64,000 nucleotides of DNA from Sphagnum magellanicum. Its lineage: Eukaryota > Streptophyta > Sphagnopsida > Sphagnales > Sphagnaceae. The notes beneath the pieces were generated by a model. It saw only the letters and a list, made by a program, of their open reading frames with translations. It did no database searches and had not been told where the DNA came from. Below are positions 36,528-49,000 of this stretch, piece by piece (position 1 is the stretch's first letter; the number at the start of each line of letters is the position of its first letter). A program made the position numbers and the translations under genes. The stretch lies in NCBI GenBank assembly GCA_021904315.1, contig CM038914.1, positions 21,005,065 through 21,069,064 on the forward strand. The letters run 5' to 3'.

Positions 36528-37656
36528 ACCCACTGATGTATCATGCTTTCCACAAATATCTCCATACCCATTTTCTGTGCACTCATCATTTTTGCACTGA
36601 AAAGTGTGGCCCATGTCTTCCATTATTTCAGTGGGCAGTCTGGAAGTTCCACAATTATCCAATGAAACTGAGATTTATTTGTGCAGCTAGCTCCACTTCT
36701 GCACAAATGTTTTGAATTGGTACAGTTCTTTCTACAAAATCAATTCAACACCCAGTTGAACAATATTGTTGGCCACAATTTTTTTCTTCACACCTAGGTA
36801 CAAGATTATGAGGAAATTTCAACATTTGTATGTGGTGCAAGCATTGGAGAGCACCAATGTTTGGTGTTATAGTTAACATGTGTACTTGACACTTGTGGCT
36901 TTTAGGGTTTATTTGTGTGGAGGCCACAACACCCTGAATGCGGTAATGACTTGTGCCCCCCAGAAATCATTGTTCTCACACAGTAGACAAAGAAAATCAC
37001 TGAACCAAAATAACTAGTTCTTCCCTCCCTAGATTTCATCAGGACGAACTTCCCAAACATTGTTCCATACTTGTACATTCCATTCTTGTAGATGACAAGC
37101 TCACCCAACGGACTAAAATCCCAAATCTTCCATACACCATGATAACAAGTTCATCCCAGTTGTAATCTCTACAGTTTGGTTGAAGCTAATATTGATAAAA
37201 CCTTTTGCTGTCAAGTTTTTATCTCTTTGAACTGGCACACAATATAGGTCGTGCCTTACCTGTCAAGCAGAGTCTGCAAAGCTTCCAGGCACACCTTCAA
37301 AGCCTCCTCACTTAGAAGGTGAGGAGGAAAAAACAGAGCTATGGAATAACTCAATTGTTTGAATAAGCATAGTGGAAGATGGCAAACTGTCTTCTCATGA
37401 ACCAGCATTTGTTTTCTGGATCACATTGCCTTCAGAACTACTCCTGGGTGCAAGCCAATACTGGGAAAAGCAAAATGCAGCTCCATGAACACTCTAAAAA
37501 GGAAGCAAAACTAAAGTCTTCCCCAGCACACAAATGGCAAGCACAAAGACTGGCAAAAGTGCATATTCTCAGCAAAATTTGCAGGGAAGGTATCAAAACT
37601 GTTCAATTGATCTACAATTGGAGAGGCGTTTCAAGTATTCTCTTGACTACTTACTG
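36528..37656. other. Intergenic region between convergent CRR6 and GART genes
   Basis: Contains the two 3' ends facing each other. I see no gene or element. Confidence 0.5.
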
Positions 37657-40472
37657 TTACAAGTATTCTGCCTCATCCCATGACTTGCGAATTAAAGGGA
37701 CACCATCTTCTCGCCAGAATATACGATCCTCACAAAGTGCTGCCACTGCTTCAGTGTATAATATATGCTCCTGCAAAGCCAAACAGACCCCCCAACCACA
37801 AGAGGTTTGTGTTTGCACAACTGAAACATATACTGAACAACACTTAAAAATTATACTAACCAGGAGCCCACCCTACTGGAAGTTGATATTGGACATCTAA
37901 GCACCAATATCGGTTACAGTCTTCCTTCAACTTCACCACGTTTTTGTCCAAGCTCAAATACAGACATGCAAATGCTGTTCTCTCACAGCTTTCTGTTAGC
38001 ATACTGCAGTCAAACTGCACCTACAACTTCAACAATGTGGATTCAATGATAGGTGTTTGGAAGAAAACAAACCTGCTTCAGGACTCGTGCAGCCAAGTCT
38101 GAGGGGCTATCATAAGCTAGTACTGGCACTACCCTCTGTGCCAAGATAGGACCACTGTCATATTCCTCATCCACAAAATGCACTGTGGCACCTGAATATC
38201 TGTGCACACCACAACAACCAAAGAGTTACATTAGAAACAGGTGTTTTTCATCAATATGGCAGCTCAGATGTATTGCAGTCATCATGTTGAATGTAACACA
38301 GTAAATCTCTGGGTGGTATGGTGGGATCTTCCTTTTAGATGTAATGGCTCTGGTACGCTGGAATCCTTGACAATTCCACATGGAAAACAAAGCTCCTATC
38401 CTTGTGAAGCTAACTATAAACACCTTAAGACACAATTATATCAAAGAAAAATCTTCAAGCTCCACTTGTGCAATCAACATACAGTTGGGATTCTGGACTT
38501 CAGGACCACAATGCATGGCTCAGACGTTGCAAGTTCATCATTATCAGACAAACTGTGAAATATGTATAGGTCATCATAGCCAAAAGCACTTTTGATGAAC
38601 AAGTTCATGCTACAGATTCAAGCTCCACTTGTGCACTCAATGTACAGTTGGGATTCTGGACTTTAGGACCACAATACATGGCTCAGACATTGCAAGTTCA
38701 TCATTACCAGACAAACTGTGAAAATAATTGTAGGTCATCATAGCCAGTACCACTTTTGTTGAACAAGTTATGTTACAGATTCAGAAACTTCATGGTAAAA
38801 GAACAGAAAAATCTAGGCTAAAATCCACAACTCTTGGTTCAGTCCAGTTCTAGAAGATTTTCCAAGGTATCAACACAACTATTAGACTCAGCTTCTGAAT
38901 GTCATCATCAGACTGTAAAAACCCCTGTAGGGTCACCAGAGCAATCTTCATCCCAGGTCTACAATCATAAAACACAAGTATAGAGATACCAGAAGCTCCA
39001 AGATGACTGAATGTTTCCTTTCATCAATATAATCGAGTATGAAAAGATTACCGTAAGCCACCAAATGTCAAGCAGAGAAGCTGCTAAATGTCAAATAGAG
39101 AAGAGTTATAGCTCGACTGATATTGGAGTCAATGAAGAAAAGACAATAATCCCACCGTACTACTTCCACCCCCAAAAACTCACCGGGCACCAGATCGAAT
39201 CACAGCTTCATGCACTTTCATCCCATAAAACCCTTTGCCACCAAATGAAGGCAGCAAAGCAGGATGTATGTTCAGGATGGCCCGAGGAAACACTTGAACC
39301 AGCTCAGTGGGTAGCATCTTCAAATAGCCAGCCAATAAGATGTAATCAACACCTGAATGCCTACAAACAGCACTGTTAGGCCATTCTCTGTTCTGCAAAG
39401 CATAGCAGCCAATGGGTGTCAAAACCACAATGTATCCAAACCAGAATCATCAGGGACAAATTCACATATCCAGATTGAAGGTAGTAGGGATGAACAGGGA
39501 AAATGCAGGTACACCTGAGAGAATCCTAGGAGCAAACAGATATGAGATGCCATCATTACAGTGCACATATCAGAATTCAAGGATAATCCACATTTCCAGG
39601 TAGCAGCAAGGATGAAGAAGGAAATGAAGGTACACCTCAGAGAATCTACAAGCTGAGATGCAGAAATGCCATCCTGGGCATACTTGTTTTTTGGATATGG
39701 AAGAATGGGGATTTTGTGCTCCTGTGCATATTCACAACCTTTGCAACCTAGGCCACACAAAAAACGCAACAGATTGAAGATTTACAAGAAAGTTAAGGAG
39801 TAAGCAAACAAGGAGAAAAAAGAGTTAGTCTGATTTTGCAACCTCTGCAATCTATAACTACTCCTTTTATGTCTGTTGATCGATGAGACACCCATTGAAG
39901 ATCTAGAAGCGAAAAGAGGAGCAAAAGATCAAGGGGAAAAATCATAGGAAGAAAGAATACATACCAGGTCTATCGGAAACCACAAGAACAACGTCGCCAT
40001 AGATGGCGTTTTGGAGAGTGGCCGCGTGAAGAGCTCGGAAATTAGAGCCTCCTCCTGATAGAAACACAGCAAGTTTCGCTCTCTGAAAACCGTCCACACC
40101 TTGCTGTTGTACTCTCTCAGATCGTGGCTGCTGCACTATGCCTTCTCTACTCGCCTCCGCTCGCTCCTCCTCTTGTGACGGATCCATGCACCGTAACTGC
40201 CAATTCCTGAGATTCACGCATCCTCCCGCTCGTGAAGCAATGCCACGATGATGCGGCATGATCCAAGCCAGCATCTTCCAGTTTTGAAAGCTCCTCAGTG
40301 GGACGTCCTCGGTGGACAAGCGAGTGATATGTCGCCTTGCAGCATCAGAATCACCACACGCTGTGCAATGGAGAACAAGAGAGGGCGAAGAAATGGGCAG
40401 TGAGAGATGCTGCTGCTGCTGTGCAACAGCAGCATTACTACATAGTGCGAGTTTCGCGAAGCTCAGAACCAT
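37657..40472 (-). CDS. purN: Phosphoribosylglycinamide formyltransferase (GAR transformylase, PurN type)
   Basis: Five exons: 40472-39965, 39747-39636, 39360-39184, 38199-38073 and 37770-37657, giving 345 residues with all phases closing. The enzyme transfers a formyl group from 10-formyl-THF to GAR, the third step of purine synthesis, which plants run in plastids (and mitochondria). The catalytic domain begins near residue 135 with KLAVFLSGGGSNFRAL. VDYILLAGYLKMLPTELVQV and AILNIHPALLPSFGGKGFYG follow, with the catalytic Asn237 and His239, then SGATVHFVDEEYDSGPILAQ with the catalytic Asp280. The tail carries EDRIFWREDGVPLIRKS, as in plant homologues. The first 130 residues, poor in conserved motifs, must include the transit peptide and are long for one. 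Introns 2 and 3 contain tandem duplications; intron 2 holds a decayed copy of the end of exon 2. Confidence 0.95.
38454..38779. repeat. 163-bp tandem duplication in GART intron 3
   Basis: Two head-to-tail copies start at TTCAAGCTCCACTTGTGCA (38454 and 38617). They share ACAGTTGGGATTCTGGACTT, GGACCACAATGCATGGCTCA with one change, and AGTTCATCATTA followed by CAGACAAACTGTG. They are about 90% alike by eye. The block lies wholly inside the intron 38200-39183. Confidence 0.9.
39461..39672 (-). repeat. Partial duplication of the GART exon 2 end within intron 2
   Basis: The segment 39587-39672 spans the last part of exon 2, its donor (AG before GTGTACC) and the start of intron 2. It is matched by 39461-39554 further into the intron. 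The copy keeps GATGGCAT, GATTCTCTCAGGTGTACCTG in place of the true donor region, and flanking words, but has decayed between them. It has no acceptor of its own that I can see. Confidence 0.7.
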
Positions 40473-41177
40473 GATGGCTCTCGCCCTCCCTTCCGCGCTG
40501 CTCCTGGAAACTCTGCAGCAGACAGCAACCCTCGTCAACAAAACCCAGAACCCCAAACCCTAACACTATTCCCTTATACCCCTTCTTCAACGCAGAGATC
40601 TCGGCATTCGAGGAGGATCGGTAGTTGCGCATCTTCGATGTTCGTTCGGCACAGGGCGCAATCTCCAGATGGGTGTCGCATTTCGCGCGCAACACACATA
40701 AACTTTTCGTTCAAATCCTGTCTCGTTTTCCGCGAAGTGACGCAACATCTGAGCTCACGGAAAAAAACGAGCACAAGAAAAAAGACGAAATACCCCACGA
40801 GCTCTCTGTCTCTGTCTCTCTCTCTCTCTGTCTCTGTCTCTGAGAGAGAGACAGACAGACGTCATCGAGTTTGTTTCTTCTTGTTCTTCTCTCAGACAGA
40901 CATCGAGTTCTTCTCTCAAACGCCCAACAACCAGCCACACAAACTGATTAGGGTTTGAAGCTCAAAGTCTTCTTTTTTCTTCGTCTTCCTCGTCTGCTCA
41001 TTTATGCCGTTGGACTCTCTCGATCGCTTTCAACCTTCTTCTTCTCTGTTTTAGATTTGATCTGAAGTGTTCGTGGATGGGAGATGGTACAACCCAATTG
41101 TCGCAATTCCGCTGAAGTTGAGTAGAAACGGGAGTCCGTGTGGTGGATACCGGGAGAGAGAGAGAGGAGATTGGAAG
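40473..41177. promoter_or_regulatory. Shared bidirectional upstream region of GART and CNR genes
   Basis: Only 705 bp separate the two divergent start codons. AAACCCTAA at 40555-40563 lies about 85 bp before the GART ATG. TTAGGGTTT at 40948-40956 lies about 220 bp before the CNR ATG. Between them (about 40801-40862) a CT/GT-rich run turns into a GA-rich run and can fold back on itself. A compact bidirectional promoter is inferred from the geometry. Confidence 0.6.
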
Positions 41178-43565
41178 ATGGCTACGTCGGAGGAAACATC
41201 TGCGTCTCGGTATGTCAAGCTGGGGAAGGAGCAAGACGTGCCTGTGGAGGAAATTCGTCCGGGAGAACTCAATCAACCAGTTCATGTACCTCAGGTTGGT
41301 TGTTGTTGTCGATGAGCTGTTGGTGTCTGCTTCTGGATCTCTGGATCATGTTTTTGTTTTGGGGATCATCTGCTTCTCTCTTTTCTTTTGATCTCTCTGA
41401 TGTGTGCTGCTTGTAATATCTTCTTCTTCTTCTTTTCTGTTTTGTTTTTCTCTTTCCAAAAGCACGTGCACCCTCGTCTGTAAGTCTCATTCTGTTTCTT
41501 CTGATGATGATGACGTCTATGAGTCCTACTCCTCTTGATCCGGATCTCTTTTCTTTTTCTCCCAATTAGATTTGTCAAATCCATGGCTGATTCTGATTCT
41601 GATTTTGATGAGATGGAATTCAAAACATGGTTACAGACACAGACATGACAGTGGGGAAGAAGGAAAGACTTGGTAGCAGTTGATGAAAGACATTCTTGGA
41701 AGAATTGCTACTGAAGACGTTCTTGGAAGAATCAGTACTCATTTGTTCAGCAGATAAAGATTGGAGTAGCTGTCAATGGAAGACATTTTCTTGGAAGAAT
41801 TGGCACTCAATTGTTCAGCAGATAGAGATTAGAAGCCAATGTTTCGGAAGCAAAATTGGTCTTTTAACTAAACAATCACAGGTTCCATGAGGTGCAATTG
41901 TTTGCACAAATGCTGGCTGTCCATTTTCAAGCTACACAAATTCATGTCTTTGAGCTCTAGTTCGCAGGATGATGTTAGGGCTTGAAAGTTGATCGCATAG
42001 TTCGTTTCTCTCTCTCAGTGCATACTTTGTTGCACCCAGATTTGTTGTAATTTATGAGAATATTGTTGTGTTGCTTCTTTTTGGAATTGGGCAGAGAGAG
42101 AGACCTGAGAGAGACAGGCAAGAAAACAGATTGAAGGTATCATTATAATATCTATCTTGCTGTGATGATGGTCTGTTGATCACCAAACTTACAGTGTTTT
42201 GGTGTGGGTTGTTGTTGGACAGCTGGTAGTGCACAAGTGTGGGGAATGTGGACAGCCTCTACCTGACAGCTACAAACCACCTAGCAATGAACCTTGGACA
42301 ACAGGGATCTTTGGATGTGGTGAAGACATGGATTCCTGTGAGCTTTCCGTTTTACCCCTTCATAAACCTTGACCCTAGCTTATATCTCTTTCACATATCT
42401 GATATTTTACTTTGTGCTTTCTCCTCAAGCTCACATATATATGGGTATCATACTGCCTCTTAAAAATTCATGATCGCTGGAGGTTGCAATGTCCAAACAT
42501 TTGATTTGGCACCCTCATCATGAGCGAACATCTCAGCCACAACAATCTTTCAAAAGACAAGTTAAACCCAATGAAATATTTCCTTGATCGAGGAACCCAA
42601 GAATACCAAGTAGATAAATACACACTTCCAAATTGCTATCAACGTGATTTTCTGTTTTTATATCATAGTAAATCAGTTTCTTCTGCCATACTCATTATCT
42701 TGCATTGCTCTCTGAAACTTGAAGCTTTCTGGCTGGCTCTGGCTGTTCACCTGCACTTGCTATTCCCAGCCCTCTCTCTTAGAAAAGAGCTCTTGAGAAA
42801 AAATGCTGCCTTATATGCTGAAGGATGCTTCAACAATATTTTAGGAGTCAAGATGGCATGAATCCTTGGGAATGGGATTCCACCAATGTGTGCAGCAATA
42901 TCCATTGCTCTAGTAGTAGATCTACAAACATGGGCAGGAGAATGATGGGATGTGGAAGGGGCTTTGTGTGCAGGCTGGAGAGGATTCTTTTGCCCGTGTG
43001 TTTTGTTTGGGCATAATGTGGAGAGGATGAAGGATGATGTGCAGTGGACTACACCATGTTTGTGCCATGCTATCTTTGTGGAGGGAGGCATTGCACTGGG
43101 ATGTGTCACCTTGGCTCTTCATGGACTGAATCCAAAAGCAGTGTTTCTTATAGGAGAGGGCCTGATTTTTGCATGGTGGATGTGTGGTATCTATACTGGC
43201 CTCTTTAGGCAGGAGCTCCAGAGAAAATACCACCTACAGGTTATCCATCTCCTCATTTTTCCTGCAAATGTCCTGTTTGTGTGAGAAAGGTATTGAACAG
43301 TCTGAAGGTGACCTAGAAGATGACTGAAATGTATGTGTGGGGACTGCAGAACTCGCCTTGTGACCCGTGCATGGTACATTGTTGTTTGCACTGGTGTGCA
43401 CTCTGTCAAGAGCACCGTGAAATGCAAGGCCGCCTCTCTGATGACTTGGTCACACCAATGACTGTCATCAATCCCCCTGAGCCTCAAGAAATGGACAGTC
43501 GGGAATCTGCTACTGTTGACCATGAGGAGCATGCAGAAATCCAGATTTCAGATATGAACATGTGA
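41178..43565 (+). CDS. PLAC8-family protein, cell number regulator 6-like
   Basis: Four exons: 41178-41294, 42223-42337, 42974-43239 and 43350-43565, 237 residues, all phases closing. The N-terminus has [20 protein letters not shown] followed by [10 protein letters not shown], shared by CNR6-type proteins. Then come [27 protein letters not shown] and the PLAC8 core [14 protein letters not shown] with its Cys-Pro-Cys motif at 84-86. Two hydrophobic segments follow ([13 protein letters not shown] and [20 protein letters not shown]), then [20 protein letters not shown] with EHREM. The C-terminal 45 residues are acidic. PLAC8/FW2.2-like proteins sit in plasma or organelle membranes, and are linked to cell-number control and to calcium or metal transport. 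The role of this one is not deducible. It is divergently paired with the GART gene. Confidence 0.94.
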
Positions 43566-46033
43566 ATAGATTTGTTGTAGTGAAGAATTTTAAGGTGAGT
43601 TTTGCCTGCTCCAGACCAAATGTTCTTCCTGGGCTAAGGCTAAAGTGTTCTTGAGTTAACTCAGGAGGGTTGTGTTGTGAAATCTGGTGCTGTCTTTACT
43701 TTCATGCATGTAATTGACAAAGCACAGTATGTTCTCAGGAGTAGTGCAGCATATTGCTTACTTTTTTCCATCTTGCAACACAGCCTTGGTTTTTTGATCT
43801 TTAACCTGCAAATTGGTGTTTCTGTCCTGTCTCTCAGCTGGCATAGTTATGAACAATGTCAAAATGAAAGGCTCATTCTTACTCTTTGGGCATTGATGCA
43901 GGAATGCTTGTTTATATGGTGTGAATAGTGGATAGGGTTGCATGGCAACATTCTCGGGCCATCTTCCACTGGTTTGGGGTTATTAGCAAGTAGTGTACTT
44001 TCTGAGGGTTGTTTCCCTCTTTCTTGCTGATAACAAGACCCAGATTGGAGGGAGACTGTCTCCGTGTGTGCATTCTATTGAGCACACAAATTCTCCCAAT
44101 AGTGGTGTTTGCACAAGCTTGCTTACTTGGCCTAGAATGGGACTTGTTCAGAAATGCAAGAAGAGAATTTCTTACCATATGGCTATGGTGGAGCATTTTA
44201 GTCTAAATGCTTCTTATCATTACAAAGGAAGATGTACAGGGCACCCATTTGGCAATCCCAGCAAATATGAATGCTGAAACTCACTCACTCAGCATTTCAT
44301 CTTCCATAACAGCTTATAGCTTGCATGAGAACAGTAGATGGTAGTTCAAGTCAGCATTGTGGTTGATGCTGAATGTGAGTCAAAGATTGTGAGCAAGGAT
44401 GATGCACTGTTTCAAAATGTTCTTTTGCAGCTGGCCCTCTTTTTAAAGGGATGTAGAATTCTACACTGAATCAGACTGAAGCTTAAAGCTACGAGGATCA
44501 GACTGAAGCTTAAGATACTGAGTTGTTTTGGAAGGTGACACAACCTGTGCTTCACCGGGCACAGCCCAATTCAACCTTTGGTGAAGGACTCAGCAAAGAT
44601 GAGATTCAGAGTGCTCATATGGAGAAGGACTCAGAGACTTAACTCTTCAAAGACAGCACAGATTTGGAATCTTCCAAAATGGTGCTCAGGTGCCTGTTAC
44701 TGATAATTGGCACTTTTTGCTGAAATAGTTTTAATATTGAAAGAAATGAGTGTCATCTGGCAACCTCAATTTCAATATTTCAAGTTTCAACGGTTTGGAA
44801 ATTGAAGGCAAAGAGTTCACCAAACTCTGCACATTTTGCTGGAATTACTTTAATACTGAAAGAAACATGCCAACCCTCAAGTTCAAACAGTTTTCAAGTA
44901 AAGGGTAAAAAAATATGGTGGACTTGCACTTTGCACTGACATTTTAATATTGAACGAAATAGGGGGTCTGGCAGCCTCAATTGGAATATCTGAAGTTTTA
45001 ACAATTTGCATACAAGCTTCTTATCCCCTAGTAACTCTGGAGTCTGCTCCTTATGGCAAGTTCAAACCAGCAATTAATATAGGAAGCGTTCCAGAAAGTT
45101 CCCAATTACATGGGTGGACATTCCTCACAGTGTGGGACCAAATGTAAACCACCACAATCCAAAGTCTCTCCCTTACAAGCAGTGGGCCAAGAAAGGTTCA
45201 AAAAGTTTGCTGAAACTGCATGAGCCCAACAATGTGCAATGCAAAACACAAGTAGCTTGAGAAAGCTAAGTGAGGATGTCAATAAGAACAGCTTTTGCTG
45301 AGGGATAAGGGTCTTTGCCAAGAGTTTCAGGGATGATATGGTCATCAAACATGGAGGAAATGGGTAGGGAAGATTCAATCAGTGACAAGAGATTACTACA
45401 GGAAGGAACAAAGATGTTTGGAAGCAGTATACCCTACCACATCTGCAAGAACTTATTTACTCAGGTCGTAGCATAAGCTGGAAAGTACAATTTAGTTGGA
45501 GAGCTTGGCAAACCCTCTCTGAGCCTCAACAACTTTGTCAAGTTCATGTGGGTCAAATTCAGCTTCAATACTTACAGTCTCAAGAATACAAAGCCAAGGA
45601 CACCCCTATCAATGTACAGAATGGGGTCATACACAAAGCAAAGAGAGTTCACAACAAACTCTTCACCACTCCATGACATGAATCTACACTTTTTGCCTTC
45701 ATATTTCCCTTAAAACTATACTAGCTAGAGTGAGTATCCCCTATAATAAGGGCTGTACCAATCTTTTACTGGGTCTCAGTTCCTTTTGCATGGTTTAATG
45801 GCAAGAGCAAAGTCATCAGGCAACAAGCTTCTCAAACCATAGCATGTGGTCCAGTAATATGAAGAGCAAAGGTGAATTTGCAGTGAGAGAAGTGAAAGCA
45901 ACCCCAGGCTAAGAGATCAACAAATCATGATACTAACCAAGCTAAGGCAGATGACAAGTAAGCTGAAATTATTACTATAAAACTTCATGAAATTTGGATG
46001 GTGGAATCCATTTACCAGAACATGATGATTTAG
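43566..46033. other. Intergenic region between convergent CNR and TRF-like genes
   Basis: About 2.5 kb with no recognised gene. Three diverged repeats carrying TTTAATATTGAAAGAAAT-type words occur at about 44728, 44851 and 44942. A GATCAGACTGAAGCTTAA-type pair lies at about 44470-44515. Open frames are short and unassigned. Confidence 0.5.
44715..45010. repeat. Three diverged repeats, spacing roughly 90-125 bp
   Basis: TTTAATA[TC]TGAA[AC]GAAA[TC] recurs three times. Each is followed by a CAACC-CTCAA or CAGCCTCAA word, and then by TCAA or AAGTTT motifs. The units are degraded. Confidence 0.55.
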
Positions 46034-49000
46034 CTATTTTCTATGTACACTTCTCCTGCTGCGACTTGTACTCCCTGCAGCACCTGCACCTGTGGGCATT
46101 TGGTGTTGAAGGGCCGCCAAATCACGAACTCGAGCTAAGATGGTAGCTGGAATAGCTGCAGTGAACTGCTTCTTCCTTTCTCCCTATTAGGATCATTCCC
46201 CAACCCATGTGTTAAGACATAGACCAAGTATGGTGCAGAAAGCCATCATCTGGTCAGTCCTACCAGAGAGTGACATTCTAATAGACTGAAAAAAAAACCA
46301 GGACAAACTATGAAAAGACAGCAAAGTGTATATCTCTGTCAGAAATGAGAACTCTCCATCCTTATGGATTAAATCAACCTGATTATCATTTGTGAAATGA
46401 CCTGACAACAAGGTAGACAGATTTCAAACCACATGTCAAGTGACCATAACAGCAAACTTTAAGAGAGAGGGCAGAGCAGAGAAAACACTAAAAAAAAGTA
46501 ATAGTGGAGAATAAAAAGTGATGCAATGTTCTGCAACTATCAACAGCAATATATCAGGCAGTGACTATGAGAAAAGCCCCACTGACTTCATCAGTTGATG
46601 ACAGTTCTTAGGCCACTGTAACAATCAATACCATACTGAAGTCTCTATCACAAATCTGGAAGTAACAGGAAACTTCCATGATGCTATCTAGCTCAACAAA
46701 CTTAAAGAACGGAAACAAGAAGAAGCAAAAAGATAGGGAAATACAAACCAGAAATGGGGAAAGAGAGTCAGAAAAGAAGGTCAGAGAGATGAGAAGAGAG
46801 AGTTAACACTGGAAAATATATGAACATAAGACTCTCAGGACAAACTAGGCTTCAAAAAGCTCCCCACTTGGAAACAAGCAACCATTGAAATAATCCTTCT
46901 AAAGATTCAAAATGCTGAAACTCTAGATACAGATCTTTCTTAGTTTAAGTGATTCTCTCATTCATTCTAATACCATCTTCAAAGAGTAGCTCTTTCCTTT
47001 CAAAAGAATGATGGAACTCACCATTTGAGTTAAACAGAACTCTTGAGAGGTACACAGAGCTGCAAACTGACTGTTTATAACTCCAAATTCAGAATACCCA
47101 GTGAAAGATAACAGAAACATCAGTTCTCATGAGAGCAACATACCTGCTTGGGTGGATAGAGCTGAGCTCTGCTAGCTCGCAGTAAGTTTCGCCACTTATC
47201 CTGTAAGCAAAAGACAGTCTTGTAGGCATACCAGTGCAACACAATACAACTTCAAGCAGAATGAAAATCTGCAAGCTCAACAAAGGAATAAATCCTACCA
47301 TAGCAAACTCATATTAGTCATGAAATAGGTGAGCAAATCCAGTATGCAGGATACATATTGCATTTCATGTTGAAAACCACCAAGTCAGACAGATCAGCAA
47401 GATAAATGTCTACCATTGAATTGGTCATGTTCAATCTCAAAAGTCACATCCCAGCAGTAAGTCTCCTAGGAGAAAAGTCTACCTTCAAATCAACAGCTGT
47501 CCTGTAACCAACAGAAGAAAAAGCCAGCTTCTTTATATCAGCCCACTTTCCCCCACCACAACGTGCTACACCCTCAACCAATGTCATGACTTCACGAAGA
47601 GTCCATGGACGGTGATGTTTCCGACGGGTTCCACCATTGGCAGTTGGAACTGTTGCAACAAGCTGTTCTCCAGCAGCATCTGCCCCATTGTCTGGAGCCA
47701 GAGGTTGCAGGAGATCTGCAGAATGCCCTGAGGACAGTGGCAACAAGCATGATACTTGATCCCCAGCCTCTCCATTCAACTTGTCCAATCCATCCTGGCC
47801 AATAACCAGAAATTCTTCAAAAGAGAAAGGAAACAAGTGAGGGAAAAAAGCACCCAAAAAAATAAACAAACAAAACAAAACAGTAGTACATTAACATTCA
47901 AGAACCAACAGCCAAGATACCCTCCAGAAGTAAAAGGGGTATGGAAATCATCTGCTTCTTGCCAGATGTTACTTCACATTAAACGAAAAACTGCACTTAT
48001 CTTCTGTTCACCTGCAGACAAACTCCCTCTAAGTTGGTCATCTAAGCAGCTCCTACCCACACCTTGCTTTCAAAAGTATGGCATGCAATTATCGAGCACC
48101 TGCAGGTTGCAAAAAATGGTAGGGGTGGTGTTCTTCAACACATTACTGACCATGAATCACAGGTGAAATCTAAGCCTTGACAATACCTTTTCCCTGCCTG
48201 GTGCAGCAGGTAATTGAAACTTCACTTTGCGGACAGACCCTTCAGTGTCATGGCGTGCAGCTCGTGCTGCAGAATGAGCCATCTTCACAAGCTTTGCAGC
48301 CCTCCCTTCAGCTTTGCGCTTCTGTATGCACCCAACCCAGACTGAAATGATCCACCTGTTTCTCCAAGCATGGGGAAAAAGGAATTCCTCACTCCTGTGA
48401 AAAAACACAAGAGGGAAAAGATACTTTGCACTACAACCCAGTGAAATGTCTCCATTCTTCCAGGGACCAGCACATGCATCCTCAAGTAAAAGGAATATTG
48501 CAATTACTCAATCATAGTTGCATGAACAGTGTCAGAAACAGATACATACCAGAGTACCATTGGTAGGTTTGGTGCGTTGACCTTGAAAATTGTTTGCCCG
48601 AGAAGCATTTTGGAATGTTGGACCCCGCAAGGTACCAGGTCGACCAATAAGGTCAGCTGGACCATCTGTTACAACAGTTCTCCAAGAAAGCCTAGAGGGT
48701 GTTCCCAAACCATGTCCACCAGAATCACTCCCAACAGGACCTGGCCTGCTGCCATTACCTAGGACTGTGCCTGGACTTGACTCCCCTTCATCTTCAACAT
48801 AGCGACGATTTGGCTTCCGCTGCCTTTTCACACCAACCTGCTTCCCAGTGTTGACCACCTCACCAAATATGGCTATTTGACCACCACCAGCTCCCACTTC
48901 ATTCAAACTGCTGGGAGTTGATGCATTGAACCCCTCAACTGGAGAGATTACTGCCAGAGGTACAGACCTGTGCACTGACTGCTTGTCATCTAGACCATTG

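Noticed and set aside
37379-37900. 173-codon plus-strand open frame
   Set aside because: It covers the antisense of the last GART exon and its intron and shows no conserved motif.
45106-45700. Possible decayed transposon coding sequence
   Set aside because: A few suggestive peptide words appear on the plus strand, but no domain can be recognised.
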